The notes under the pieces: generated by a model
Told to the model about the DNA's origin: nothing
The model's database searches: none
What the model saw: only the letters and a program-made list of their open reading frames with translations
Position numbers and translations under genes: made by a program
Origin: Thalassovita mangrovi
GTDB lineage: Bacteria; Pseudomonadota; Alphaproteobacteria; Rhodobacterales; Rhodobacteraceae
Length of the DNA: 64,000 nt
Direction of reading: 5' to 3'
Assembly: GCF_009857745.1 (NCBI RefSeq)
Contig: NZ_WWEN01000004.1
Span: 248,001-312,000 of the forward strand
In this document: one piece after another, positions 39,189-47,134 of the stretch
Layout of the letters: each line of letters opens with the position of its first letter
Position numbering within the stretch: position 1 is the stretch's first letter

Positions 39189-40085
39189 ATGACAAAAAGA
39201 ACCCCAAAAATACTCGCAGCGTTTGCCGCCGGGATTACGGCGGCCGTAATGTCCATTGGTTCCGTTCAGGCGGCACCTCCGGGTGAGCTTCCGTTTGGGG
39301 TCTACGATCCCGACGGGGATTTCGCCAGCGACGGCGAAGTCGTGATCGAGGAGCTTTTCCTGCCGTGGGAAGACGTTTACCTGCAGGCGCTCTACGATGC
39401 CGACGAATATGCGCAGGAACGCAACCGGTCGCTGCTGGTGACGGTGGAACCCTGGACCTGGTCGCGCAGCGAACGCAACACCGCGCGCTATCTGCAGCAG
39501 GGCATCGAAAACGGCACCTACGATCCCAACATGAAGGCGATCTGCGATATCCTGGGCACGCTGAAAAGCCCGGTCACCCTTCGCTGGGCGCATGAGATGG
39601 AAGACAAGAGCGGTCAGTTCATCTGGGCCGACTGGAATCCGGAAACCTATATCTCGGCCTATCGCCACATGATCGACCTGTGCCGCGCCTCGGCGCCGAA
39701 CATCAACGTCATGTGGTCGCCGCTGGGCTATGAAAACATGGACGACTATTACCCGGGCGACGATTACGCCGACCTGATCGGGTTGTCGGTGTTCGGGCTG
39801 CAGGCCTGGGACCAGTACAAGTTCGGCCATGACCAGACCTTCGACGAAATCTTCGCACCGCGCTATGAGCGCGCCGCCAAGTACGGCAAACCCGTCGTGG
39901 TCGCCGAACTGGGCTATGTCGGCAAGGAGCCCTACGTGAAGAACTGGGAAAACTCGGTCCGTCAGGTCAAGGAACAATATCCCAGCCTCGTCGGCGTCGT
40001 CTATTTCAACTACCCCGAGGTCTATCCGTGGCCCGAAGGGTTCGGTCTGCCGGACTGGCGGGTCAAGAACCAGATCCTGAAATAA
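39189..40085 (+). CDS. Exported GH26-like glycoside hydrolase (ApsH-like)
   Basis: This 298-aa secreted protein has a signal peptide (AAFAAGITAAVMSIGSVQA, cleaved near residue 29). It has the GH26 beta/alpha-barrel pattern: acid/base Glu in LRWAHEMED near 138, MWSPLGYENMDDYYPGDDY near 177, and the nucleophile Glu in VVVAELGY near 240. Known GH26 enzymes cut mannans, mixed-linkage glucans or xylans. Here it sits 13 bases after the glycosyltransferase and probably trims or processes the polymer during export. It would be the counterpart of apsH1 in S. meliloti. Confidence 0.83.
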   Translation: MTKRTPKILAAFAAGITAAVMSIGSVQAAPPGELPFGVYDPDGDFASDGEVVIEELFLPWEDVYLQALYDADEYAQERNRSLLVTVEPWTWSRSERNTARYLQQGIENGTYDPNMKAICDILGTLKSPVTLRWAHEMEDKSGQFIWADWNPETYISAYRHMIDLCRASAPNINVMWSPLGYENMDDYYPGDDYADLIGLSVFGLQAWDQYKFGHDQTFDEIFAPRYERAAKYGKPVVVAELGYVGKEPYVKNWENSVRQVKEQYPSLVGVVYFNYPEVYPWPEGFGLPDWRVKNQILK

Positions 40086-40145
40086 GCTCTGGTTGCCCAG
40101 CTCGGCGGAAATATGCCGCCGGTTGAGTGCAGGGCTAGAGAATTG

Positions 40146-40180
40146 ATAACGCTCGAGAGTTTTCCCGGGCGTTATTTTTT
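40146..40180 (+). terminator. Rho-independent terminator of the polysaccharide operon
   Basis: A 10-bp stem with one G-T pair (ataacgctcg / cgggcgttat) and a 10-base loop is followed by a run of T's. It lies 60 bases after the hydrolase stop. Confidence 0.85.
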
Positions 40181-40333
40181 GCAGCGGCCAAATCGGGGGC
40201 AGGGTGCCGTTACGGCAAGACCCAGGTTGACCGTTAACCTGTTTAACAGCGATAAAACTAATCGTTCGTGCACCGATTTATATAACTATCGGGCATGTCG
40301 TTATGAGTGAATGAGTTCTTGAGGTCAGATCAA

Positions 40334-40618
40334 ATGGGCAAGAAAATGACTATTCGTACTGTATCTTTCGCGGCGCTGGCCGCAGCTATCATCGGCCTGG
40401 CGCCGGCCGCGCAGGCCGAAATGGCCGTGTCTCCGAAACAACCCGCGTCGAAGATCGTCAAGACCCACGCGGGAAAAGGGGCGGCACGTTTCGACTGGAT
40501 GGCAAAGCAGGGCCTGAACAAGCAGACGCGCATCCAGCGGGTCGTGCTGCACGGGCGCGGCAGCTGGATCTGTTCGCCCGCGGGCTTCGGCAAGAAGTCG
40601 AGCTGCTACAGCCGCTGA
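40334..40618 (+). CDS. Small secreted protein with conserved-looking GRGSWICSPAGFG tail
   Basis: This 94-aa protein has a signal peptide (MGKKMTIRTVSFAALAAAIIGLAPAAQA, cleavage near residue 28) and a short basic mature part. That part ends in a Gly/Ser/Cys-rich motif with two cysteines that could form a disulphide. ATG at 40334 is preferred because GAGG lies 9 bases upstream; an earlier in-frame ATG at 40307 has no ribosome site and would spoil the signal peptide. It lies after the terminator of the polysaccharide operon, behind an AT-rich promoter region (40181-40333). The family is not recognised. Confidence 0.72.
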   Translation: MGKKMTIRTVSFAALAAAIIGLAPAAQAEMAVSPKQPASKIVKTHAGKGAARFDWMAKQGLNKQTRIQRVVLHGRGSWICSPAGFGKKSSCYSR

Positions 40619-40673
40619 ACGACCCTGACATGCGCCGGATGCCCCGGCGCATGAGGTTGGCTTGCGACGGCGC

Positions 40674-41546
40674 CTATTGGCGCCGGTCCGCGTAGCGCTT
40701 TTCTTCTTCGAAATAAGCGTCGAAGCCGATCCGGGTCTTCATGTCGTCAAACGACATCAGCATGTCCGGCGCGGGCGTGCCGGTCTTGAACGCCTCCAGC
40801 GCCTGGGTCATCGCCTGCATCGCGGCGGCCATCAGGGTCAGCGGATAGGCGGCGATCTTGAACCCGATCGCCTCCAGCTCCTGCGGCGGCAGGGCGGGGG
40901 TCAGCCCGCCTTCGACGATATTGGCCATCTTGGGCCCTTCCAGTTCATCGCAGACCCGGCGCATCTCGGCTTCATCCCGCGGCGCTTCCACGAACAGGAT
41001 ATCGGCGCCCAGCCGGCGGAATTCGCGGGCGCGTTCGATCGCTTCGTCCAGCCCGTGTTCATGGCGCGCATCGGTGCGGGCGAGGATCAGGATGTCATGG
41101 CCTTCGGCGCGCGCATCTGCCGCCGCCCTGATGCGTTCAAACGCCTCATCCCGGCTGACCACCGATTTGCCCGCCGTATGGCCGCAGCGTTTTGGCGCGA
41201 CCTGATCCTCGATCATCACCGCTGCGAACCCGGCCTGGGCAAATCCCTTGACCGTGCGCTTGACGTTCAGCGCGTTGCCATAGCCGGTATCGCCGTCGCC
41301 GATCACGGGGATCGACACCGCGTTGCAGATGTTGCGGCCCTGATCCAGCACCTCGGCATAGGACATCAGCCCGGTGTCGGGCATCCCCAGCCGCGCGGCG
41401 GCGGTGGCGAACCCCGACATGAAGGTGAGCGGGAACCCCGCCTGTTCGATCAGTTTCGCCGAAAGCGGATCGAAACAGCAGGGCATGGTGATCAGGCCGG
41501 GTTCGGCCAGCAGGGTGCGGAGCTTGTCAGCTTGGGTCATGGTCAT
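40674..41546 (-). CDS. Isocitrate lyase/PEP mutase-superfamily C-C lyase
   Basis: This 290-aa TIM-barrel enzyme has metal-binding VIGDGDTGYG near residue 82 and IEDQVAPKRCGHTAGK near 113. The Cys in KRCGH is the lyase hallmark, as in isocitrate, 2-methylisocitrate and 2,3-dimethylmalate lyases; phosphoenolpyruvate mutases lack it. LARTDARHEHGLDEAI near 153 and VEAPRD near 186 bind the substrate. It is the last gene of a TRAP operon on this strand, 3 bases after dctM. It likely cleaves the imported 2-hydroxy di- or tricarboxylate-type acid. Common annotation as carboxyphosphonoenolpyruvate mutase would be misleading. ATG at 41540 is an alternative start. Confidence 0.85.
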   Translation of the reverse strand: MTMTQADKLRTLLAEPGLITMPCCFDPLSAKLIEQAGFPLTFMSGFATAAARLGMPDTGLMSYAEVLDQGRNICNAVSIPVIGDGDTGYGNALNVKRTVKGFAQAGFAAVMIEDQVAPKRCGHTAGKSVVSRDEAFERIRAAADARAEGHDILILARTDARHEHGLDEAIERAREFRRLGADILFVEAPRDEAEMRRVCDELEGPKMANIVEGGLTPALPPQELEAIGFKIAAYPLTLMAAAMQAMTQALEAFKTGTPAPDMLMSFDDMKTRIGFDAYFEEEKRYADRRQ

Positions 41547-41549
41547 CGG

Positions 41550-42824
41550 TCACAGTTTGAAGGGAATGTAGAGGGCCAGGTCGGGCCAGAGATACAGCAG
41601 CGCCACCATCAGCAGCATCAGCGCCAGGAAGGGCAGGGTGCCGCGCGACACCTCGCCCAGCTTGGATTTGGTCACCGACTGGATGACGTAAAGGTTCAGC
41701 CCCACCGGCGGGGTGATCAGGGCGCATTCGACCAGGATCACCATGTAGATGCCGAACCAGATCGGATCGAAATGCATCGCCATCGCGGCGGGCAGCAGCA
41801 CCGGCGTCATGATCAGCACCATCGACAGCGCCTCGAACACCAGCCCCATCGCCAGCAGCACCACCGACACGACCAGGATCAGCCCCAGCGGCGTCGATAC
41901 CCAGTCGGACAGGAACATCGAGATTTCCTGCGGGATGCGATAAAGCGTGATCGCCTTGCCGAAAATCTTGGCCCCCGCGATGATCAGCAGGATCGCCACG
42001 GTCGTGGACATCGATTCCACCATCGCTTCCCACAGCTTGGCCCAGGTCAGGCTGCGCAGGATCACGCCGGTGATCACCAGCGCCACGGCAAAGCCGATGG
42101 CGGCGGCCTCGGTCGGGGTGAAGGCGCCGGAATAGATGCCGCCCAGGATCACCCCCGCCAGCAGGATCGAGGGCGCCGCGCGCAGGGTGGCGCGCCAGCG
42201 TTCGGTCCAACTGACCGCCGGGATGGGCGTGTAGCTTTGCAGGAAGCGGGCGGAAATCACCGAATAGACGATGAAAAGCGCGATCAGCCCCAGACCCGGC
42301 CCGATGCCCGCCATGAATAGCGCGATCACCGATTCCTCGGTCACGAACCCGTAGATGATCAGCGGGATCGAGGGCGGGATCAGGATGCCCAGCGTGCCAC
42401 CCGCCGCCAGCAGCCCATAGACGAAGCGCTTGTCATAGCCGCGCGAAATCATTTCGGGGGCGGCGACGGTGCCGATGGTGGCCGCCGTGGCGACCGAGCT
42501 GCCGGAGATTGCCGCGAAGATGCCGCAGGACAGGATCGTCGCCACCGCCAGCCCGCCGGGCCAGTGCCCGACCCAGGCCTGCACGGCGGCGAACAGGTCG
42601 CGCCCGACGCCGCCCTTCAGCAGGATGTTGGACATCAGCAGGAACAGCGGCACCGCCAGCAGGATGAACCCGTCCAGCGTCGACAGCACCGCCTGCGGCG
42701 CCATCAGCGGGGAAAAACCCCCCAGGTAGAGCATCGCCAGCCCCAGCATCCCCAGCGAATAGGCCACGGGAACGCCGATCAGCAGCAGCGCGAACAGCGC
42801 GATCAGGATCAGGATTACGGTCAT
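41550..42824 (-). CDS. TRAP transporter large permease (DctM family)
   Basis: This 424-aa inner-membrane transport subunit has about 12 helices. It shows SCGIFAAISGSSVATAATIGTVAAPEM near 92, GGTLGILIPPSIPLIIYGFVTEES near 140 and LITPPVGLNLYVIQSV near 378. ATG at 42824 is chosen because it overlaps the small-permease stop (ATGA) and begins directly with the first helix. It is part of the minus-strand operon dctP-dctQ-dctM-lyase. Confidence 0.93.
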   Translation of the reverse strand: MTVILILIALFALLLIGVPVAYSLGMLGLAMLYLGGFSPLMAPQAVLSTLDGFILLAVPLFLLMSNILLKGGVGRDLFAAVQAWVGHWPGGLAVATILSCGIFAAISGSSVATAATIGTVAAPEMISRGYDKRFVYGLLAAGGTLGILIPPSIPLIIYGFVTEESVIALFMAGIGPGLGLIALFIVYSVISARFLQSYTPIPAVSWTERWRATLRAAPSILLAGVILGGIYSGAFTPTEAAAIGFAVALVITGVILRSLTWAKLWEAMVESMSTTVAILLIIAGAKIFGKAITLYRIPQEISMFLSDWVSTPLGLILVVSVVLLAMGLVFEALSMVLIMTPVLLPAAMAMHFDPIWFGIYMVILVECALITPPVGLNLYVIQSVTKSKLGEVSRGTLPFLALMLLMVALLYLWPDLALYIPFKL

Positions 42825-43318
42825 TCCATCATGCCTTCTTCTTCGGGGATATTGCCCTGCACCGCGCGCCACAGCCCGGTCAGGCAGGACAGGGTCAGCA
42901 GCGCGAACCCGGCCGGAACGGCGGCCTCGGGCATCCAGGCGGGCAGGTCCAGCATGGTGCCGGTAGTGCGGCCGCGCGCGAAACTGTCGTGGAAAATGTC
43001 ATAGCCATAGATCGTCACCACGACCGAAAAGACCAGGATGACCAGCAGCGACAGGATCTCGGTCGCCTGCTTGCCGCGCGGCGGCAGCAGGTCGGTCACG
43101 GCGGTCACCCGGATATGGCGCCGATGGGTCAGCGCCCAGCCCATGGCGACCGGGCAGGCCCAGATCAGGCACATCTGGCTCAGTTCCGCCGCCCAGATCG
43201 TGGGGGCATTGAAGAAATAACGCGCGACCACCTCATAGGTCAGCATGACCCCGCTGGATGTCAGCAGGATCGCCGCCAGCCATGCGGTGGCGGTTTCGAT
43301 TGCGGCAACCAAACGCAT
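42821..43318 (-). CDS. TRAP transporter small permease (DctQ family)
   Basis: This 165-aa inner-membrane protein has four helices (about 8-30, 45-62, 85-105 and 127-147). It carries the typical VVARYFFNAPTIWAAELSQMCLIW near 30 and TWALTHRRHIRVTAV-like segment near 62. It couples to the DctM gene, which overlaps it by 4 bases. The binding-protein gene lies 66 bases upstream with a hairpin between. Confidence 0.9.
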   Translation of the reverse strand: MRLVAAIETATAWLAAILLTSSGVMLTYEVVARYFFNAPTIWAAELSQMCLIWACPVAMGWALTHRRHIRVTAVTDLLPPRGKQATEILSLLVILVFSVVVTIYGYDIFHDSFARGRTTGTMLDLPAWMPEAAVPAGFALLTLSCLTGLWRAVQGNIPEEEGMME

Positions 43319-43344
43319 GCCGTCCCCCTGTCAGGAAAAGAAGC

Positions 43345-43369
43345 GCCCCCCGCGATGGCGGGGGGGCGG
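43345..43369 (-). terminator. Intercistronic hairpin between dctP and dctQ
   Basis: A stem of at least 8 bp (ccccccgc / gcgggggg) with a GATG loop lies directly after the dctP stop on the minus strand. It is the fourth binding-protein gene in this window with such a hairpin. Confidence 0.6.
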
Positions 43370-43384
43370 CAAGGTTCGGTCGGA

Positions 43385-44377
43385 TCAGAAGCCCTTGGCG
43401 GCTTCGAGCATGGCGGCACCCGCATCGCCGGTCTTGGCAAGGAAGGCGTCATAGACCGGCTGCGACACGGCTTTCCACTTGGCCAGTTCCTCGGCGGTGG
43501 GGTTGTAGATGGCCATGCCGTTCTGCTTGGCGGCGTCATAGGCGCGCGCCTCGATCGCCGACATTTCATCGCGCACGGCGTTTTCGGCGTTCACCGCCGC
43601 TGCGGAAATGATCGCCTTATGTGCATCCGGCAGGCCGTTCCACCAATCGGTGTTGGTCACCACGATGAATTCGATATCGGCGTGGTTGCTGACGGTGATC
43701 GTATCCATCACTTCCCACAGCGAACGCGACTGCACGCCCGATACGCCGGTCATGCCGATATCGACGGTGCCGCGCTGATAGGCGAGGTACTGTTCCGACC
43801 CCGAAATGATGGTCGGCGCGCCGCCTGCGGCGGTGGTGAAATCGCCCAGCGTCTTGCTGAACACGCGGACCTTCTTGCCCGCCATGTCCGCAGGCGTTGC
43901 GACCGGGCCGCCGTTGGACAGCATGACGGCGCCGCCATAGGCCTGCCACCACAGAACGGTCGATCCGGTATCCTTGATCGCTTCGTCGATCGGGCCGCGC
44001 ACCGGGCTGCCCGGGGCAACCGCCTTGCGCACCTTCGCTTCGGAATCGAACAGGAACGGCTGATAGAAGATATCGACCATCGGGATGTCGCCGACATAAC
44101 GGGTCAGCGACGCCACGCCCGCCTCGATCGCGCCGGAACCGACGGCCTGCGGCACTTCCTTGTCCTTGTAAAGCTGGGCGCTGTCGTAGATCTCGACGGC
44201 GATATCGCCGTTCGACTTGGCCTCGACCTCTTCCTTGAACATCTTCAGGTTCTGGCCGAGGTGGCTTTTCAGCGGCAGCTGCAGCGAAATCCGCATCGTG
44301 GTTTCGGCGGCCTGCGCCCCCATGCAACCGGCCGCAACGAACGCGGCCGAGACGAGCCCGGTTACAAACTTATTCAT
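43385..44377 (-). CDS. TRAP transporter solute-binding protein (DctP family)
   Basis: This 330-aa periplasmic protein has a Sec signal (MNKFVTGLVSAAFVAAGCMGAQA, cleavage near 23). It has the DctP patterns LGQNLKMFKEEVEAKSNGDI near 40, RVFSKTLGDF near 163 and YLAYQRGTVDIGMTG near 187. The start follows GGGAGGAAAT on the minus strand, a strong ribosome site. It leads the operon that ends with the C-C lyase, so the ligand is probably a substituted di- or tricarboxylate. It is divergent from the first chemoreceptor gene. Confidence 0.92.
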   Translation of the reverse strand: MNKFVTGLVSAAFVAAGCMGAQAAETTMRISLQLPLKSHLGQNLKMFKEEVEAKSNGDIAVEIYDSAQLYKDKEVPQAVGSGAIEAGVASLTRYVGDIPMVDIFYQPFLFDSEAKVRKAVAPGSPVRGPIDEAIKDTGSTVLWWQAYGGAVMLSNGGPVATPADMAGKKVRVFSKTLGDFTTAAGGAPTIISGSEQYLAYQRGTVDIGMTGVSGVQSRSLWEVMDTITVSNHADIEFIVVTNTDWWNGLPDAHKAIISAAAVNAENAVRDEMSAIEARAYDAAKQNGMAIYNPTAEELAKWKAVSQPVYDAFLAKTGDAGAAMLEAAKGF

Positions 44378-44806
44378 GATTTCCTCCCTTTTATGCGGGA
44401 AGGATTGAGGAAAACATTTTCGGAAACAAGACCTTTGACCGCTGCGGGCAAAAATTTTGCACCGCGGAAAGTGGATATTCAATGCAAGGTTGCCACAACC
44501 TGACGGTACTCGTGATTTGAGAGTGTTCGGGCGGTTTCCCATAGCCACCGCCGGGTCCGTGGCGCCCAGGTCGATGCGGTCATATTGGGCGATATGCATA
44601 TTATATGGACTTTTTTGAAACACTATAAAATCCGCTAAAGGTTTGAATTCGAAATACTTAAATTTGTTACGTTTGGCGACGTTGCGTCACTGTCCCCTAA
44701 AGCAGCTTTATTCAGGTCGTAGAGGGGGTTGCGAGGCGGGAGCGGCGATTGGCAAGGGGTCATTTGCGTTTTCGCCCGCCAGAAAAAAAGCAGTAAGGAA
44801 GACAAT
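44378..44806. promoter_or_regulatory. 429-base divergent intergenic region, dctP / chemoreceptor
   Basis: No gene is seen here. The segment 44580-44680 is strongly AT-rich. It holds AGGTTG-CCA-CAACCT (44487-44501) on the dctP side and the palindrome ATATGCATAT (44592-44601) near the middle. AT-rich DNA at 44600-44680 probably contains the chemoreceptor promoter. I could not place a flagellar sigma-28 promoter with confidence. Confidence 0.4.
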
Positions 44807-46846
44807 ATGAAATTCCGATACAAGGTCATGGCAGCGCTGTTTGTCGTGGGATTGTTGCCGGCGGCGGTCATTACGGTTCTCAATGTGAACCGGGTCAACG
44901 GATTGACCGATCACGCTGCGCGCTCGGCGCTCGGATCGGCCTACGGGCTGAAGAAAACCGCAATCGAAGATTACCTGAAGAACCTTGAAAACGTGGCGCG
45001 GACCATGGCGGCGGATGCGACCGTGATCCGCGCGGTGAAGCAACTCGACAAGGCCAGCAAGGAATTGATGTCCTATGGCGGCGTCACGGTGGACGAGGCG
45101 GCCTTCGGCGAACGCTACGCATACCAGGTCGCGAACACGCCGGGCGCGGGCGATCGGGAAATGGCGCGCTGGCAGGACCTGGCCCCGGTCGCCAGGATGC
45201 TGCAGCACCTGTTCGTTTCGGGCAGCCCCGAAAAGATCGGCGAGAAACAGAAACTGATGAAGGCGGGCGATGGCGGCAGCTATTCGATGCTGCATTCGAT
45301 GGTGCACCCGTTTTTCCTGACCGCGCAGCAGGAATTCGGGTTCTACGACATCTTCCTGCTCGATCCCGAGGAAGGGCGCGTGGTCTATTCGGTGTTCAAG
45401 GAGGTCGATTTCGGCACCTCGATGCTGACCGGTCCCTACAAGGATTCCAATTTCGGCCACGGCGTGCTGCAGATCATCGAGGGCGGCGCGCGCGATCTCG
45501 TCATCGTCGATTTCGAACCCTATGAGCCGTCCTATAATGCCCAGGCCTCCTTCATCTTGGTGCCGTTGCTCGAAGGGGAGGATCTGCGCGGCATCATCGC
45601 CTTCCAGATGCCGGTCGACCGGCTGAACGCCATCGTGAACGCGGAAATCAAGGGCTATGACACCGCCGATTCCTTCCTGCTGGGCACCGACAAGCGGCTG
45701 CGCTCGGCCCCGGTGCGGTTCGACGACCTGTCGATCGGGGCGCAGGTTTCGGGCAAACTGGTCGAAGAGGTGATCGCGAATGACAATGGTATCACCCAGG
45801 CGGCGAACCATCAGGGGGTCGATGTGATCGCCGCCTATGGTCATGTCGATGTTGCCGGTCTGGACTGGGTCATGCTGTCGAGCGTCGAAGCCTCCGAGGC
45901 GCTGGCCGAGGGCAAGGCAATCGCCCGCAACGCGATGATGACGCTGGGCGTCACCGGCGTGCTGTGTCTTCTGCTGGGGCTGGTGCTGAGCGCCTGGCTG
46001 CTGCGTCCGGTGCGCGCGCTGAGCCGCGAATTCCAGGACAGCGTGGTGAAATCGATGGTCACCCTGCGCGAGGCCGCGAACCGGTCCAAGGATGCGGCGG
46101 AATCGATGGCGGCGGTTGCCGAACAGACCAGCGTTCAGGGCGGCGTGGTGAAGGAAAACTCGGCCGCGGCGGCGACCAACGTGTCGGGAGCGGCTTCGAC
46201 CGTCGAAGAACTGTCCGCCTCGATCCAGGAAATCGCCACGGGGGTGAAACGGACCTCCAGCCTGTCCAGCGATGCCGCGCAAAAGGCGCAACGGGCGACC
46301 GAGTCGCTGCTGGAACTGCAAAAGGCCACCGGCCGCATCAGCGACGTGGTAACCTTCATCAACGCCATTTCGAACCAGACCGACCTGCTGGCGCTGAACG
46401 CCGCCGTCGAAGCGGCCCGCGCCGGCGAGGCCGGGCGCGGTTTCGCCGTGGTGGCCGAAGAGGTGCGCAAGCTGGCCGAACAGACCTCGTCCTCGACCGC
46501 GGAAATCCGCCGCGAAATCGAAACGGTGATCGGCGGCGTGGATGACAACGTGAAGGCGATCCTCGACATTTCGGGATCGGTGGAAACGCTGCAGGATCAG
46601 GCGTCGAAAATCTCGGCCGCGGCGCAACAGCAGGGCGAAGCCACCGTCGAGATGAGCAACACGATGGCCGACATTTCCGCCCGCGTCGACACGGTCAGCG
46701 TCAACATCGCCGGGGTGGAGGAAGCGTCGTCCGAAGCGGCCCGCGCGGCGGCCGACGTGATGACCCAGATGCATGCGGTGGACAGCGCGTCGAATCTGAC
46801 CGACGATTCCATCAAGGACTTCATGAACCGGATGGAAAAGATCTGA
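44807..46846 (+). CDS. Methyl-accepting chemotaxis protein (first of a tandem pair)
   Basis: This 679-aa chemoreceptor has membrane segments at about 8-28 and 366-390 flanking a large periplasmic sensor domain of about 335 residues, likely Cache-like. After the second helix only a short HAMP-like start (LLRPVRALS) is visible. The signalling coiled coil reaches its hairpin tip at [23 protein letters not shown] near 525, followed by VRKLAEQTS. No NWxxF tether for CheR/CheB is present at the C-terminus (NRMEKI). ATG at 44807 follows AAGGAAG. The next gene is a close paralogue of the same length. Confidence 0.92.
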   Translation: MKFRYKVMAALFVVGLLPAAVITVLNVNRVNGLTDHAARSALGSAYGLKKTAIEDYLKNLENVARTMAADATVIRAVKQLDKASKELMSYGGVTVDEAAFGERYAYQVANTPGAGDREMARWQDLAPVARMLQHLFVSGSPEKIGEKQKLMKAGDGGSYSMLHSMVHPFFLTAQQEFGFYDIFLLDPEEGRVVYSVFKEVDFGTSMLTGPYKDSNFGHGVLQIIEGGARDLVIVDFEPYEPSYNAQASFILVPLLEGEDLRGIIAFQMPVDRLNAIVNAEIKGYDTADSFLLGTDKRLRSAPVRFDDLSIGAQVSGKLVEEVIANDNGITQAANHQGVDVIAAYGHVDVAGLDWVMLSSVEASEALAEGKAIARNAMMTLGVTGVLCLLLGLVLSAWLLRPVRALSREFQDSVVKSMVTLREAANRSKDAAESMAAVAEQTSVQGGVVKENSAAAATNVSGAASTVEELSASIQEIATGVKRTSSLSSDAAQKAQRATESLLELQKATGRISDVVTFINAISNQTDLLALNAAVEAARAGEAGRGFAVVAEEVRKLAEQTSSSTAEIRREIETVIGGVDDNVKAILDISGSVETLQDQASKISAAAQQQGEATVEMSNTMADISARVDTVSVNIAGVEEASSEAARAAADVMTQMHAVDSASNLTDDSIKDFMNRMEKI

Positions 46847-46870
46847 CCTTTCGGATCGCTGCATGAACTG

Positions 46871-46908
46871 CGCCAGCGCCTTCCCCGGGGGCGCTGGCGT
46901 TTTCTTTT
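46871..46908 (+). terminator. Strong terminator after the first chemoreceptor gene
   Basis: A perfect 10-bp stem (cgccagcgcc / ggcgctggcg) with a 9-base loop is followed by TTTTCTTTT, 24 bases after the stop. The second chemoreceptor therefore needs its own promoter, in the 226-base gap that follows. Confidence 0.88.
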
Positions 46909-47134
46909 CTGGCCTTGCCTGCCGCGCTCGCATCACCCCGTTCCCCGGCGGTTGGCTTGACGTTGCGGAAGATTAAATTTGCTTACTTATAAGTCGTTTA
47001 GCTTCGAATCCTACAACCTATGGCTAAAAAACAATCGGTCGCGCGACGTTCTGCTGTGTACGGAGGTATGCCGAGAAGCGTCCCAAGGGCTGCGTTTCGG
47101 TTTGCGACAAGCACGACCGAGGAGGTGGGTTGCG

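Noticed and set aside
40674-41546. Annotation as phosphoenolpyruvate mutase or carboxyphosphonoenolpyruvate mutase
   Set aside because: The KRCGH lyase Cys is present and no phosphonate genes are near.
40662-42320. A 552-codon plus-strand open frame opposite the C-C lyase and TRAP permease
   Set aside because: The minus-strand genes have full catalytic and membrane motifs; this frame is Arg/His/Gln-rich and matches nothing.
44708-46936. A 742-codon open frame on the minus strand opposite the first chemoreceptor, and a similar 700-codon frame opposite the second (47024-49126)
   Set aside because: They mirror chemoreceptor codons in high-GC DNA, have His/Arg/Gln-rich low-complexity composition and match no family; the plus-strand receptors are unambiguous.
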